9,206 nt of DNA, from assembly GCA_028274825.1 (NCBI GenBank), contig JAQCMZ010000354.1:1-9206 (forward strand), given 5' to 3'. A program made the translations under genes and the position numbers. The notes beneath the pieces are model-generated. The model searched no databases and had not been told where the DNA came from. It worked only from the letters and a program-made list of their open reading frames with translations. The stretch is from Haloferacaceae archaeon. Its GTDB lineage: Archaea; Halobacteriota; Halobacteria; Halobacteriales; Haloferacaceae. This document shows, piece after piece, positions 1 to 5,905 of this stretch; within the stretch, counting starts at the first letter, position 1, and each line of letters opens with the position of its first letter.

Positions 1-91
1 GCAGCTGCGCTTGGTCGTCTCGGCTCCACCACCACGGCACGTCCACGTTGTCCACCTTCGGGTACTCCGACCGGACGACGAGCGGCGTCAC
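1..91 (-). CDS. 5' part of an unrecognised protein gene, running off the left edge
   Basis: Read on the minus strand from a GTG at 91-89, the frame stays open to position 1. It encodes about 30 residues including EYPKVDNVDVPWWWSRDDQ, an acidic, tryptophan-rich stretch typical of haloarchaeal proteins. Of its 30 complete codons, 28 end in G or C. In the 13 in-frame codons before the GTG (back to a stop at 133-131) only about 4 do. That sharp change supports either a real GTG start at 91 or a breakpoint where a longer gene lost its 5' end. No clear TATA box lies 25-30 bp before the GTG. I do not recognise the family, and the rest of the protein is outside the window. The plus-strand frame through the same bases is arginine/proline-rich and looks like a shadow. 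Confidence 0.5.
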   Translation of the reverse strand, partial: MTPLVVRSEYPKVDNVDVPWWWSRDDQAQL

Positions 92-499
92 TCGAAATTG
101 GGGAAATCCCCGAGGGAGAGTTTTCAGAATTCAGTGAGATGATTCGGACTGATTATTCCCTGACGGTCACTGTCTGAAAGATATCCTCCCTGCCGCAGCC
201 CCGGACTGAATAACAGTCCCCAAACTGCCAAGGACTGGTAAGCTATGATAGCTAGTGCGTCTGACATAGCGTTCACAACTACGGATGGTCAGACATCGTG
301 TGCTGTCATATCAAGCAAGATTTGCGACAGGCCGAAGTGACGACTGCGGAGACCGGAATTGCTGTGGGTGACGACTCTCACGAGTCTGTGCTTGAACCGT
401 CAATCATTGAGACAGGAGCCTCGGGGGGTGACTTTGAGGGAGTTCACGCCCGAAGTCGTAGCTTCGCGCGTTAGGACTGCTATGAGATGGTTTCGCAAA
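92..499. other. Poorly coding spacer, possibly with degraded sequence
   Basis: These roughly 400 bases separate the left-edge gene from the 3' end of the DUF457-like pair. Neither strand has a reading frame with convincing composition throughout. The only notable content is an acidic plus-strand frame at 265-474, listed separately, and a short palindrome GGGGAAATCCCC near 100-111. No tRNA, promoter or terminator could be supported. Confidence 0.5.
265..474 (+). pseudogene. Short acidic reading frame, possible gene remnant
   Basis: The frame is open from just after a stop at 262-264 to a TAG at 472-474, about 69 codons. There is no ATG; GTG codons at 298 and 337 are the only plausible starts. 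The product includes VLEPSIIETGASGGDFEGVH, acidic and glycine-rich, with an arginine-rich end (HARSRSFAR). After the TAG the same frame stays open and plausible for another ~40 codons, overlapping the 3' end of the convergent gene at 500. There is no recognised domain, no clear TATA box and no ribosome binding site. A decayed 3' end of a mobile-element gene is possible, but this is a guess from the style of the tail. It could equally be a chance frame. Confidence 0.22.
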
Positions 500-1180
500 T
501 CACTCACGGCGGCGTTGCAGTCGCCGCGCCCCGACAACGAACAAGCCTGAAACTATCATGTAGAGTTGCCACCCGTACACCGCGACCGGGAACCGTCGGT
601 CTACGGGCTCTTCTGCCGGGCTAGTCTGTGTTTGCCCTCCCCCATCGGGTTCAACTGGATTGTTCACGTGTACCTCCTCTGTCGTCCCGACAGCGCCAAC
701 GTTTATCCGTTCACCACCTGTTCCGGGGTCGACTTCGAGTTCAAGGAACGTCTGGCTAATCCCGTCGACCGTCGAGAGAACCAACTCTCCTTCGAGCCGG
801 AAAAACTGATCATAGACCGGAAACAGCACGTTGATACCATCGAGATGTGCATAATCGAGCAGTATGTGTGCGAACACGTGAACGAACAGTCCAACCCAGA
901 CAACTCTCACTCCATGATCGTGCCAGCGACCGCGAATCCACGACTCTTCTCTGTAACGAGTATCCCAGTAAATCAGCCCCGCTATTCCGACAGGGGCGAC
1001 GAGATTGTGAGACACTGACCGATGTGCGCCGGTCATCACGAGACCGGCAACTGTGTCTGCCTCCGGGGCGACGACTAACACTAACAGGAGCGTGAGTAGT
1101 CGCCAGTTGAGGGTCGTCCGGTTGAGCAGTGCCATCGTCAGGAGAAGAGCGAATCCGGCGTGAACGACCGTCGATGGCAT
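500..1180 (-). CDS. DUF457/YdjM-like membrane metal-dependent hydrolase, intact metal site
   Basis: This 226-residue protein resembles the YdjM/DUF457 family of membrane-bound putative metal-dependent hydrolases. Their reaction is not established. Family motifs appear in order: His7 in the first helix, PEAD at 39-42 (the usual PDxD with the first Asp changed to Glu), HRSVSH at 53-58, and HILLDYAHLDG at 105-115 followed by LFP. Hydrophobic segments lie near 8-20, 28-50, 60-72, 92-108 and 200-217. The C-terminus is arginine-rich (GARRLQRRRE) and so probably cytoplasmic. The ATG shares one base with the TGA stop of the preceding gene (TGATG, 1178-1182), so the pair is almost certainly co-transcribed and translationally coupled. 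The two proteins align over most of their length and are tandem paralogues; this copy retains the histidines. The hydrolase class is fairly sure, the substrate unknown. Confidence 0.72.
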   Translation of the reverse strand: MPSTVVHAGFALLLTMALLNRTTLNWRLLTLLLVLVVAPEADTVAGLVMTGAHRSVSHNLVAPVGIAGLIYWDTRYREESWIRGRWHDHGVRVVWVGLFVHVFAHILLDYAHLDGINVLFPVYDQFFRLEGELVLSTVDGISQTFLELEVDPGTGGERINVGAVGTTEEVHVNNPVEPDGGGQTQTSPAEEPVDRRFPVAVYGWQLYMIVSGLFVVGARRLQRRRE

Positions 1181-2094
1181 CAGGACTGGTCTCCGCTCTC
1201 TCCGGGTGCCGGGTTCTCTCCACCTTTAGCGGGTTCTCTCTCGTCATTTCTCGGCTCTGGCTGCCGTGCAGAGTCTTCCGGGCTGGCTTCACTGTGTGGC
1301 ACACCGATAGGAATCGTGTCCGTGTTCGAGTCGTGAACGGTCTCTGTTAAACGGGTCTCAGTCTCAGTCTCAGTCTCGGTCTTGTGACTATCTTCACGAA
1401 CGTCGAGATTCGAGGCTTCATACCCTGAACTGTGGCCAGAGTCTTCGAGGCTCGTTTCTACTCGCTGTTCGAGACCCCGAATCGTGACGGCGACAATCGA
1501 GGTCACGACGACGACCGCCTGCCAACCGGATTTCAGCAGTGTCACGCGCCGCTCAGCCTCGTCAGGATTACTCGTCCCCGGTGTCGGGTTCACCCACGTC
1601 GGGATATGGTGAGTCGCGGTAGTGCCGGCGACGTGCAAGCCTGTGTCGCCGGCGCCGACCCCGAGATACGTCTCGATTAGGCCATCTTGTGTCGAATAGA
1701 TGAGCCATCCCGCGATCGCATAAAAGCTGTCGTGAACCGGGTAAAACAGGTTTACTCCCTCGTAACTGAACAGGTCGACCCCAACCCCTGCACCGACATA
1801 CGCTGCCAGCGCCACCCATACGACACGCTGTCCGCACCAGCCGTATCGGGTTCGTAGCCACGGCGTCGCCCGTTTCCCATCCCAGTAGAGGATGACCCCG
1901 GCAATCGCCGGCACCCAAAGATTGTGTAAGAGACTGTTCGTCGCCCCCAGAATAATGAGACTCGCAACTGCGTCAAGATCAGGGAGCATCGCCGCAGCGG
2001 CGACCACTGTAATGGAACGGCGGCTGAATGCTGCGCCGAGCAGCGCCACACCGAGTAACAGCCCAAACGCACCACTCAACAGGGTCGGCGGCAT
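1180..2094 (-). CDS. DUF457-like membrane protein, degenerate metal site, acidic C-terminal tail
   Basis: This 304-residue protein is a diverged paralogue of the product of the next gene. They share the N-terminal MP-T layout, a YWD motif (70-72 here), a VVW motif and a G-[VI]-N-[VL]-[FL]-[YF]-P-V-[HY]-D segment. It keeps LPDLD (37-41), His57 and Asp107. The family histidines are replaced: position 7 is Ser, the first His of HRxxxH is Thr52, and the His of HILxD is Gly103. It is therefore probably not a metal hydrolase in the family sense and may be structural or regulatory. Several transmembrane segments lie within 1-130 and one near 190-205. Residues from about 213 to the end form a long hydrophilic acidic tail absent from the partner, with a Thr-Glu repeat near 239-247. 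The ATG at 2092-2094 is preceded by an AT-rich box at about -25. Confidence 0.65.
   Translation of the reverse strand: MPPTLLSGAFGLLLGVALLGAAFSRRSITVVAAAAMLPDLDAVASLIILGATNSLLHNLWVPAIAGVILYWDGKRATPWLRTRYGWCGQRVVWVALAAYVGAGVGVDLFSYEGVNLFYPVHDSFYAIAGWLIYSTQDGLIETYLGVGAGDTGLHVAGTTATHHIPTWVNPTPGTSNPDEAERRVTLLKSGWQAVVVVTSIVAVTIRGLEQRVETSLEDSGHSSGYEASNLDVREDSHKTETETETETRLTETVHDSNTDTIPIGVPHSEASPEDSARQPEPRNDEREPAKGGENPAPGESGDQS
1355..1384. repeat. Imperfect hexanucleotide tandem repeat (GTCTCA)
   Basis: Five consecutive 6-bp units are visible on the plus strand: GTCTCA three times, then GTCTCG and GTCTTG. They lie inside the acidic tail of the minus-strand membrane protein gene and encode its Thr-Glu repeat. 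Because the unit is six bases, gain or loss of a unit keeps the frame. Slippage could therefore change tail length without breaking the protein. Confidence 0.85.
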
Positions 2095-2114
2095 GCTCTA
2101 ACAAACTCTCTACG

Positions 2115-2124
2115 ATTACAAAAA
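2115..2124 (-). promoter_or_regulatory. Possible TATA box for the DUF457-like gene pair
   Basis: On the minus strand this reads TTTTTGTAAT and lies about 21-30 bases before the ATG at 2094. That is the spacing expected for a leaderless haloarchaeal transcript. The five-T run could also help end transcription arriving from etfA. The sequence is not a perfect TATA consensus. Confidence 0.45.
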
Positions 2125-2181
2125 CACACCGCCAGTTTGACATCATCTCTCTGGTCAGGCAAAACGAGACAAGACGTGAAA

Positions 2182-2205
2182 TGCCTCGGGGCAGGCCCCG
2201 AGGCA
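2182..2205. terminator. Perfect GC-rich hairpin downstream of etfA
   Basis: TGCCTCGGGG (2182-2191) and CCCCGAGGCA (2196-2205) are exact reverse complements separated by CAGG, giving a 10-bp stem with a 4-base loop. It lies in the non-coding gap between the etfA stop (2362) and the start of the next minus-strand gene (2094), about 160 bases past etfA. On the minus strand it is followed by TTTCACG and further T-rich sequence, but there is no long T run directly after the stem. A terminator or mRNA 3'-end stabiliser for etfBA fits the position. Archaeal termination usually relies on T tracts alone, so the function is inferred. Confidence 0.5.
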
Positions 2206-2281
2206 CTCGCCTTGGTTATCTGTAGAGAGACGAGCCAGCTACCTCGGTGATGAGCTCGAGACAGTTCATGATGACATCACG

Positions 2282-2425
2282 ATGAGCGAAGAAAACCCGG
2301 ATACACAGCGACGAGAGTATACGCCTTATTCAGCGATTGTAATTACCCGACCGCAGCCAGGCTACGTGCCGAATTTTTCGGTGAGTGCTGGGACAACTTC
2401 GAACAGATCATCGACGATCACATAA
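2282..2425 (+). CDS. Small ORF, antisense to the etfA 3' end; doubtful
   Basis: An ATG at 2282 opens a 47-codon frame ending in TAA at 2423-2425. The first ~27 residues lie outside any other gene and begin MSEENPDTQRREYTPYSAI, which looks like an authentic haloarchaeal N-terminus. The remainder overlaps etfA on the opposite strand and looks like shadow sequence (serine/threonine-rich). No TATA box sits at the expected distance, and no ribosome binding site is well placed. It could be a small protein, the 5' stub of a gene cut off by rearrangement, or chance. Confidence 0.25.
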   Translation: MSEENPDTQRREYTPYSAIVITRPQPGYVPNFSVSAGTTSNRSSTIT

Positions 2426-3318
2426 TCGGCCACATCGAAGATAGGCGCGTCAGGGTCGTTGTTGATCGCAATGATGGTTTCTGCACTCTTCATACCGGTG
2501 ATGTGCTGAACGGCTCCAGAGATCCCCACGGCAATATACACGTCTGGCGTAACAAATTTGCCGGACTGTCCGACCTGTCGGCTCTTCGGGAGCCATCCGT
2601 TGTCGATGATCGGCCGGGACGCCGACAGTGTTGCGCCGAGTGCCTCGGATAACTCTTCAACCATCTCGATATTGTCCTCACTTTTGATACCGCGACCGAC
2701 CGACACGAGCACTTCTGCATCGGTAATATCGATATTATCAGTCTTGTTCTGCTCGAACCCGCGTACCTGGGTGCCCAGTGTGTCGCTATCGATAGCAACC
2801 TCAAATGGATTGACATCGGCACCACCATCAGCCTCGGCGGCAGACCACTCATTGTCACGAACCGTGATAGCCCAGTGGTCGCTGTCTACGCGAATGTCAG
2901 TCTCCACCTTCGACCCGTACATCTCACGAGTCACAGTAACCCCGTCTTCGGCGTTGATCCCTGTAACGTCCGTCACCAACGGGAGGTCAAGGCTGTTAGC
3001 CACTGCCGGCGCGTAATCGAGCCCGTTGACGGTGTGCGGCATCACGAGCGCCGTTGGTCGGAGTTCGTCATACAACGCTTCGATCGCAGTTGTATAGACG
3101 CCGTGATTAAATTCCTCGCCTCGATCAATCGTGTGGATGGTATCTACGCCGTCACAATTCAGCTCCTGGGCGAACCTCTCAACATCTCCAGAAATCACGG
3201 CAAGATGATGCCGGCCACTCAGGTCGTCTGCTAATTCCCGACCAGCGGTTATTAGCTCGTGAGAGACATCACGCAGTTCACCACGCCGATGCTCAGCGAC
3301 CGTCACTACGTCACTCAT
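2362..3318 (-). CDS. etfA: Electron transfer flavoprotein alpha subunit
   Basis: This is the 318-residue large subunit of the electron transfer flavoprotein. With EtfB it takes electrons from flavin dehydrogenases such as acyl-CoA dehydrogenases and passes them to a membrane ETF:quinone oxidoreductase. The divergent N-terminal half (about 1-190) is the usual alpha/beta domain. The C-terminal FAD-binding domain is strongly conserved: VSVGRGIKSEDN (205-216), the Ser234-Arg235 pair, QVGQSGK (248-254), GISGAVQHITGMK (265-277) and DPDAPIFDVADY (288-299). Residue 252 is Ser where the human protein has the flavin-contacting Thr266. His272 matches the human flavin-contacting His286. Length is normal. 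The ATG overlaps the etfB stop by four bases (ATGA, 3315-3318), so translation is probably coupled. Identification is secure; the partner dehydrogenases are not in the window. Confidence 0.95.
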   Translation of the reverse strand: MSDVVTVAEHRRGELRDVSHELITAGRELADDLSGRHHLAVISGDVERFAQELNCDGVDTIHTIDRGEEFNHGVYTTAIEALYDELRPTALVMPHTVNGLDYAPAVANSLDLPLVTDVTGINAEDGVTVTREMYGSKVETDIRVDSDHWAITVRDNEWSAAEADGGADVNPFEVAIDSDTLGTQVRGFEQNKTDNIDITDAEVLVSVGRGIKSEDNIEMVEELSEALGATLSASRPIIDNGWLPKSRQVGQSGKFVTPDVYIAVGISGAVQHITGMKSAETIIAINNDPDAPIFDVADYVIVDDLFEVVPALTEKFGT

Positions 3319-4106
3319 TGACCTACCCCCATTTCGCGGAGCGTACTCGCGAGTTCTGTAGTAGTTTTCTCAAGATTCCCATCGAGTATTTCTGGGTCTG
3401 AGTTGCTCTTGGGTTTATACATCTTGGCGAGTGTGAGCGCGCTGGCCATGTCTGAAGCCGACAGTCCAAGCTCGGCGAGAGTCGTAACTGCAATTTCTTT
3501 TTCACGGGCCTGTCGGATCCCTCGGAGACTGGCGTATCGGGGCTCATTCGTCCCCGCCTGGATCGTCAGCACGGCTGGGAGTTCGACATCGGCTAACTGC
3601 TCCAGGCCACCCTCCAGTTCTTGCCGGACAAACACCATCTGTGATTCTTCTTGCAACTCAATATCATTGACGACGGCAGCGTGTTCAAACCCGACTGCGT
3701 CAGCCAGCGAGACTCCGGTGACACCGGAGGCATCGTCGGACGCTTGTACACCTGTGAGCACGAGATCAGGATCCTCTCGGGCAACGACACGCCTGAGAAT
3801 CTGAGTCGTGGGCCTGGTCGCGACATCACTGACGCTTTCCAGAGTGTCGTCCCAGACTCTGATCGCTCGGTCGAGTCCTTTTGCTAGTGACATACGCACA
3901 GTCTCCTCAGCCCGCTCTGGGCCGATAGTCACCCCGACAGTTTCGACAGCCGGGGTATTCTCGGCGATCTGTACGGCCGACTCAATAGCGTAATCATCCC
4001 ACTCGTTGAGGTCGTACTCGAAATATGCATCAGTGACGGACGTATCATCGACTGTGAAGCCATCCTCGATTTTGCTGACCTCTCTCACAATGACGAGAAC
4101 TTTCAT
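3315..4106 (-). CDS. etfB: Electron transfer flavoprotein beta subunit
   Basis: This 263-residue small ETF subunit is the first gene of a two-gene operon with etfA. Family hallmarks are the MKVLVIVREV start, NEWDDYAIESA (34-44), the nucleotide-binding GVQASDDASGVTG (119-131), ELEGGLEQL (163-171) and LPAVLTIQAGTNEPRYASLR (176-195). In canonical ETFs this subunit binds AMP; in bifurcating ETFs it binds a second FAD. I cannot decide between these from sequence alone. I chose the ATG at 4104-4106 because the protein then begins with the family's MKVLV. A TTG one codon upstream would add a single residue and is unlikely. No fixC, fixX or acyl-CoA dehydrogenase gene lies beside it here, so it probably serves dehydrogenases encoded elsewhere. 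Confidence 0.95.
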   Translation of the reverse strand: MKVLVIVREVSKIEDGFTVDDTSVTDAYFEYDLNEWDDYAIESAVQIAENTPAVETVGVTIGPERAEETVRMSLAKGLDRAIRVWDDTLESVSDVATRPTTQILRRVVAREDPDLVLTGVQASDDASGVTGVSLADAVGFEHAAVVNDIELQEESQMVFVRQELEGGLEQLADVELPAVLTIQAGTNEPRYASLRGIRQAREKEIAVTTLAELGLSASDMASALTLAKMYKPKSNSDPEILDGNLEKTTTELASTLREMGVGQ

Positions 4107-4398
4107 CAATTTTCAATACATATCGTCAGAGGATATTGCTTGCGGAGAGTCACACATTGCTCACCCGGAACACCCTGACTCAGAAACTGCAGTGAGCTCG
4201 GCTTCGACCGAGACGCACTCGGTGCCGTCGTGAGCGTGAACGCGGTTTTCTTTTCGCCCCTGTCTGTCGCCTGTCTCAACACACGTTCTGTCTCGAGGAA
4301 TCAGCGGTCGTGGATTCCGCCCGAGAGCGATACGACGGCTGTATCGCGTCACGTCGACTCTATGCTACTCCTGTGGTGACTGCTTCGATTTCTGTAAC
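4107..4398. other. Intergenic gap upstream of etfB, no clear gene
   Basis: This gap lies between the etfB start and the 3' end of the membrane winged-helix gene. A 63-codon minus-strand frame (4352 down to 4161) crosses it. Its last third, including HDGTECVSVEAELTAVSESG, has acidic, GC3-rich, coding-like character. The first two thirds are arginine-rich and unconvincing, and there is no TATA box before it. It may be a gene remnant. A T-rich run (GGTTTTCTTTTC, 4244-4255) reads as T on the plus strand, where no gene ends nearby. Confidence 0.4.
4133..4138 (-). promoter_or_regulatory. Weak candidate TATA box for etfBA
   Basis: On the minus strand this reads CAATAT, ending about 26 bases before the etfB ATG. 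That fits a leaderless haloarchaeal transcript. The match to the consensus is partial, and other AT-rich bases nearer the ATG are too close to serve. Confidence 0.3.
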
Positions 4399-5667
4399 TT
4401 ATCCTTCTCGCGGGTCACCATCGTTGATACCGCTGCGGCCAGGGAGAGAGATGAGATTCTCTCGCCCGAGACGGAGTTTCTCAACCCGCTCATTGTCAGC
4501 CATTTTAGAGAGCAACTGTGAGACTTTGGCGTCAGACCAGCCCGTGTCTGAGACGATATCTGCTTGCCGCATCCGCCCACCATTCCGCTCGAGAAGTTGT
4601 TCGACTTGCTCTTCATCGGACAACAGGGAGAGATCCGTCTCGGCTGTCTCGTCGGTATCGGGCTCGCTATCACCTGTGGTTGCTACTGACGAAGCTGACC
4701 CGGGTGTGTCTGTCGGACCATCGTCTGGCCCCGAACTTGCTCCGTCTGTCGCCCCCCCGGCTGGCGGAGTGTCCTCGTCTGCGCGGTTCCGATAGAAGAG
4801 ACTACCCACGAGTAACACCAATCCGACAGCCATCAGCCCGAACAATAGCGTCCAGTCGTCGGATAGCGAGACCCCGGATCCCGGCACCTGGTTCGTGACC
4901 GGTGAATAGACCACTCGAATGCGGCTGTCCGAGTCAAACGTTTCTGGGCCTTCGATTACGAGTGCATTCTCATCAATCTGAGGAGTATACGCTGGGATAC
5001 TGTCCACCCGGTATCCGTCGGGTGTCTGGATTCTCAGCACCTGGTTGTCGTTCAGCGAGTCAAGCCAGGATTCCCCGTTTTCACCTACGAGGAACACATC
5101 ACCGAGCACGAGTGTGTTATCCTCAGACTCGAGAAAAGCCGTCCATGTGAAACTCAGCCGTAACTCCCCCACACTGCGACCCTCACCGTCACCAGATGTG
5201 TTCGTTACCTCTGCCACTCGCTTGGCAGCCTGGATTCGCATTTCTCGGTCGGTCACCTCAGTGGCTGTGGCCGCATAGTTACGGAATGGTGTGATGCGAG
5301 GACCGGTTTCTCCACTCTCGAACATCTCACCGACAGTATCAAACGCTTCAACACTCCCCTCACTCGCGAGTTCGTATCTCACGGTAATCGTCCATCGGGC
5401 GTCGCCGTCTGCTGTCAGCCCGATTTGAAACTCGATTTCCGGATCCCCGTCAACTGTCTCTTGGATGGCCGCTGCTGTCGGCGCTGTCGCCCTCCTCACG
5501 GTGGTGTCGGGGTCGGCGGGTCTGAGCCGCGTTTCGGCATCTTCAGTCACACTCCCGTGTGTTGGGTTCACTAGCGACTCTCCGAGTGCTCCCGACACGA
5601 CCGACCCGGAAGCTATCGGCAGCCCGACAGTTACTAGCAGGAGTATCAAGACTACAGCGACCCGCAT
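4399..5667 (-). CDS. Membrane-anchored winged-helix protein, putative one-component surface sensor/regulator
   Basis: This 422-residue protein has a clear modular layout. Residues 1-20 form a signal peptide, about 75-265 an extracytoplasmic mainly beta domain, 271-292 a transmembrane helix ending in FYRNR (positive residues, so cytoplasmic C-terminus), and 295-347 an acidic low-complexity linker. Residues 349-410 form a winged helix-turn-helix, with LSDEEQVEQLLERNGGRMRQ leading into ADIVSDTGWSDAKVSQLLSK. The layout matches a haloarchaeal family often annotated as DUF7345 plus DUF7343 helix-turn-helix proteins; I give those numbers from memory. A DNA-binding domain tethered to an external domain suggests an outside signal controlling transcription directly. 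It is divergent from a secreted protein and a pilin-like gene, its likely targets. The ATG at 5665-5667 gives a good signal peptide. The nearest AT-rich box is only ~10-20 bases upstream, so the start or promoter may need revision. Confidence 0.8.
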   Translation of the reverse strand: MRVAVVLILLLVTVGLPIASGSVVSGALGESLVNPTHGSVTEDAETRLRPADPDTTVRRATAPTAAAIQETVDGDPEIEFQIGLTADGDARWTITVRYELASEGSVEAFDTVGEMFESGETGPRITPFRNYAATATEVTDREMRIQAAKRVAEVTNTSGDGEGRSVGELRLSFTWTAFLESEDNTLVLGDVFLVGENGESWLDSLNDNQVLRIQTPDGYRVDSIPAYTPQIDENALVIEGPETFDSDSRIRVVYSPVTNQVPGSGVSLSDDWTLLFGLMAVGLVLLVGSLFYRNRADEDTPPAGGATDGASSGPDDGPTDTPGSASSVATTGDSEPDTDETAETDLSLLSDEEQVEQLLERNGGRMRQADIVSDTGWSDAKVSQLLSKMADNERVEKLRLGRENLISLPGRSGINDGDPREG

Positions 5668-5675
5668 GTACTACC

Positions 5676-5690
5676 TAATTTTATTCACAT
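5676..5690 (-). promoter_or_regulatory. ATGTGA half-site against an AT-rich box, facing the winged-helix gene
   Basis: On the minus strand this reads ATGTGA (5690-5685) immediately followed by ATAAAATTA (5684-5676). The arrangement copies the opposite promoter, where ATGTGAC abuts the TATA box of the divergent gene. The AT-rich box ends only about 8 bases before the ATG at 5667. That is too close for leaderless initiation there, so its role as the TATA box is uncertain. Confidence 0.35.
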
Positions 5691-5820
5691 CGCAAAACTC
5701 TTTTTCATCATGGGTCCTCCGGCAATCTGACACCGAAGTCCCGTTTACCTCCTGTGGTCTGCGTCTTCTCGCGCACCGATGTCATCCCTCGGTAGCGCTG
5801 GGGAAAGCCGAGAACCCTTC

Positions 5821-5844
5821 ACGAAGTCGTCGCCACTACTTCGT
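5821..5844. promoter_or_regulatory. 7-bp inverted repeat in the divergent intergenic region
   Basis: ACGAAGT (5821-5827) and ACTTCGT (5838-5844) are exact reverse complements with a 10-base spacer. The centre is 30 bp from the centre of the stronger repeat at 5853-5872, about three helical turns. A repeat of this size can arise by chance in a region this long, so it is only a candidate operator. Confidence 0.25.
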
Positions 5845-5852
5845 CCAGTTGA

Positions 5853-5872
5853 GTCACATTGTGACATGTGAC
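5853..5872. promoter_or_regulatory. Candidate operator, inverted repeat GTCACAT-N6-ATGTGAC
   Basis: The two 7-base arms (5853-5859 and 5866-5872) are perfect reverse complements. The spacer contains another GTGAC, so three GTCAC/GTGAC units occur within 20 bp. The repeat ends exactly where the TATA region of the secreted-protein gene begins, covering the usual BRE and upstream activator position of an archaeal promoter. The product of the divergent winged-helix gene is the obvious candidate binder, but this is inference. Confidence 0.5.
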
Positions 5873-5882
5873 CTTTTTATTA
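5873..5882 (+). promoter_or_regulatory. TATA box for the secreted coiled-coil/Ig-like protein gene
   Basis: CTTTTTATTA lies about 24-33 bases before the ATG at 5906, the spacing of a leaderless haloarchaeal promoter. This supports 5906 over any start upstream. It also shows that the long in-frame extension back to 5465 is not translated as one protein. Confidence 0.7.
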
Positions 5883-5905
5883 CCAGAGGCGGTAGATGGC
5901 GACTG

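Noticed and set aside
566..1304. Long frames opposite or overlapping the DUF457-like genes
   Set aside because: The products are low-complexity or arginine-rich without motifs, as expected of shadows of the real genes.
2181..2225. AT-hook-like peptide MPRGRPRGTRLGYL
   Set aside because: It arises simply from translating the GC-rich palindrome at 2182-2205; there is no supporting gene context.
4107..4109. TTG start for etfB one codon upstream
   Set aside because: The ATG at 4104-4106 gives the usual MKVLV start; the TTG adds nothing.
4310..4795. Plus-strand 161-codon frame
   Set aside because: It lies antisense to the winged-helix domain and linker; the serine/arginine-rich product is typical of an antisense shadow of an acidic gene.
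5465..5905. In-frame upstream extension of the secreted-protein gene
   Set aside because: It overlaps the opposite gene's 5' part and the intergenic promoter. The TATA box at 5873-5882 and the signal peptide beginning at 5906 show translation starts at 5906.
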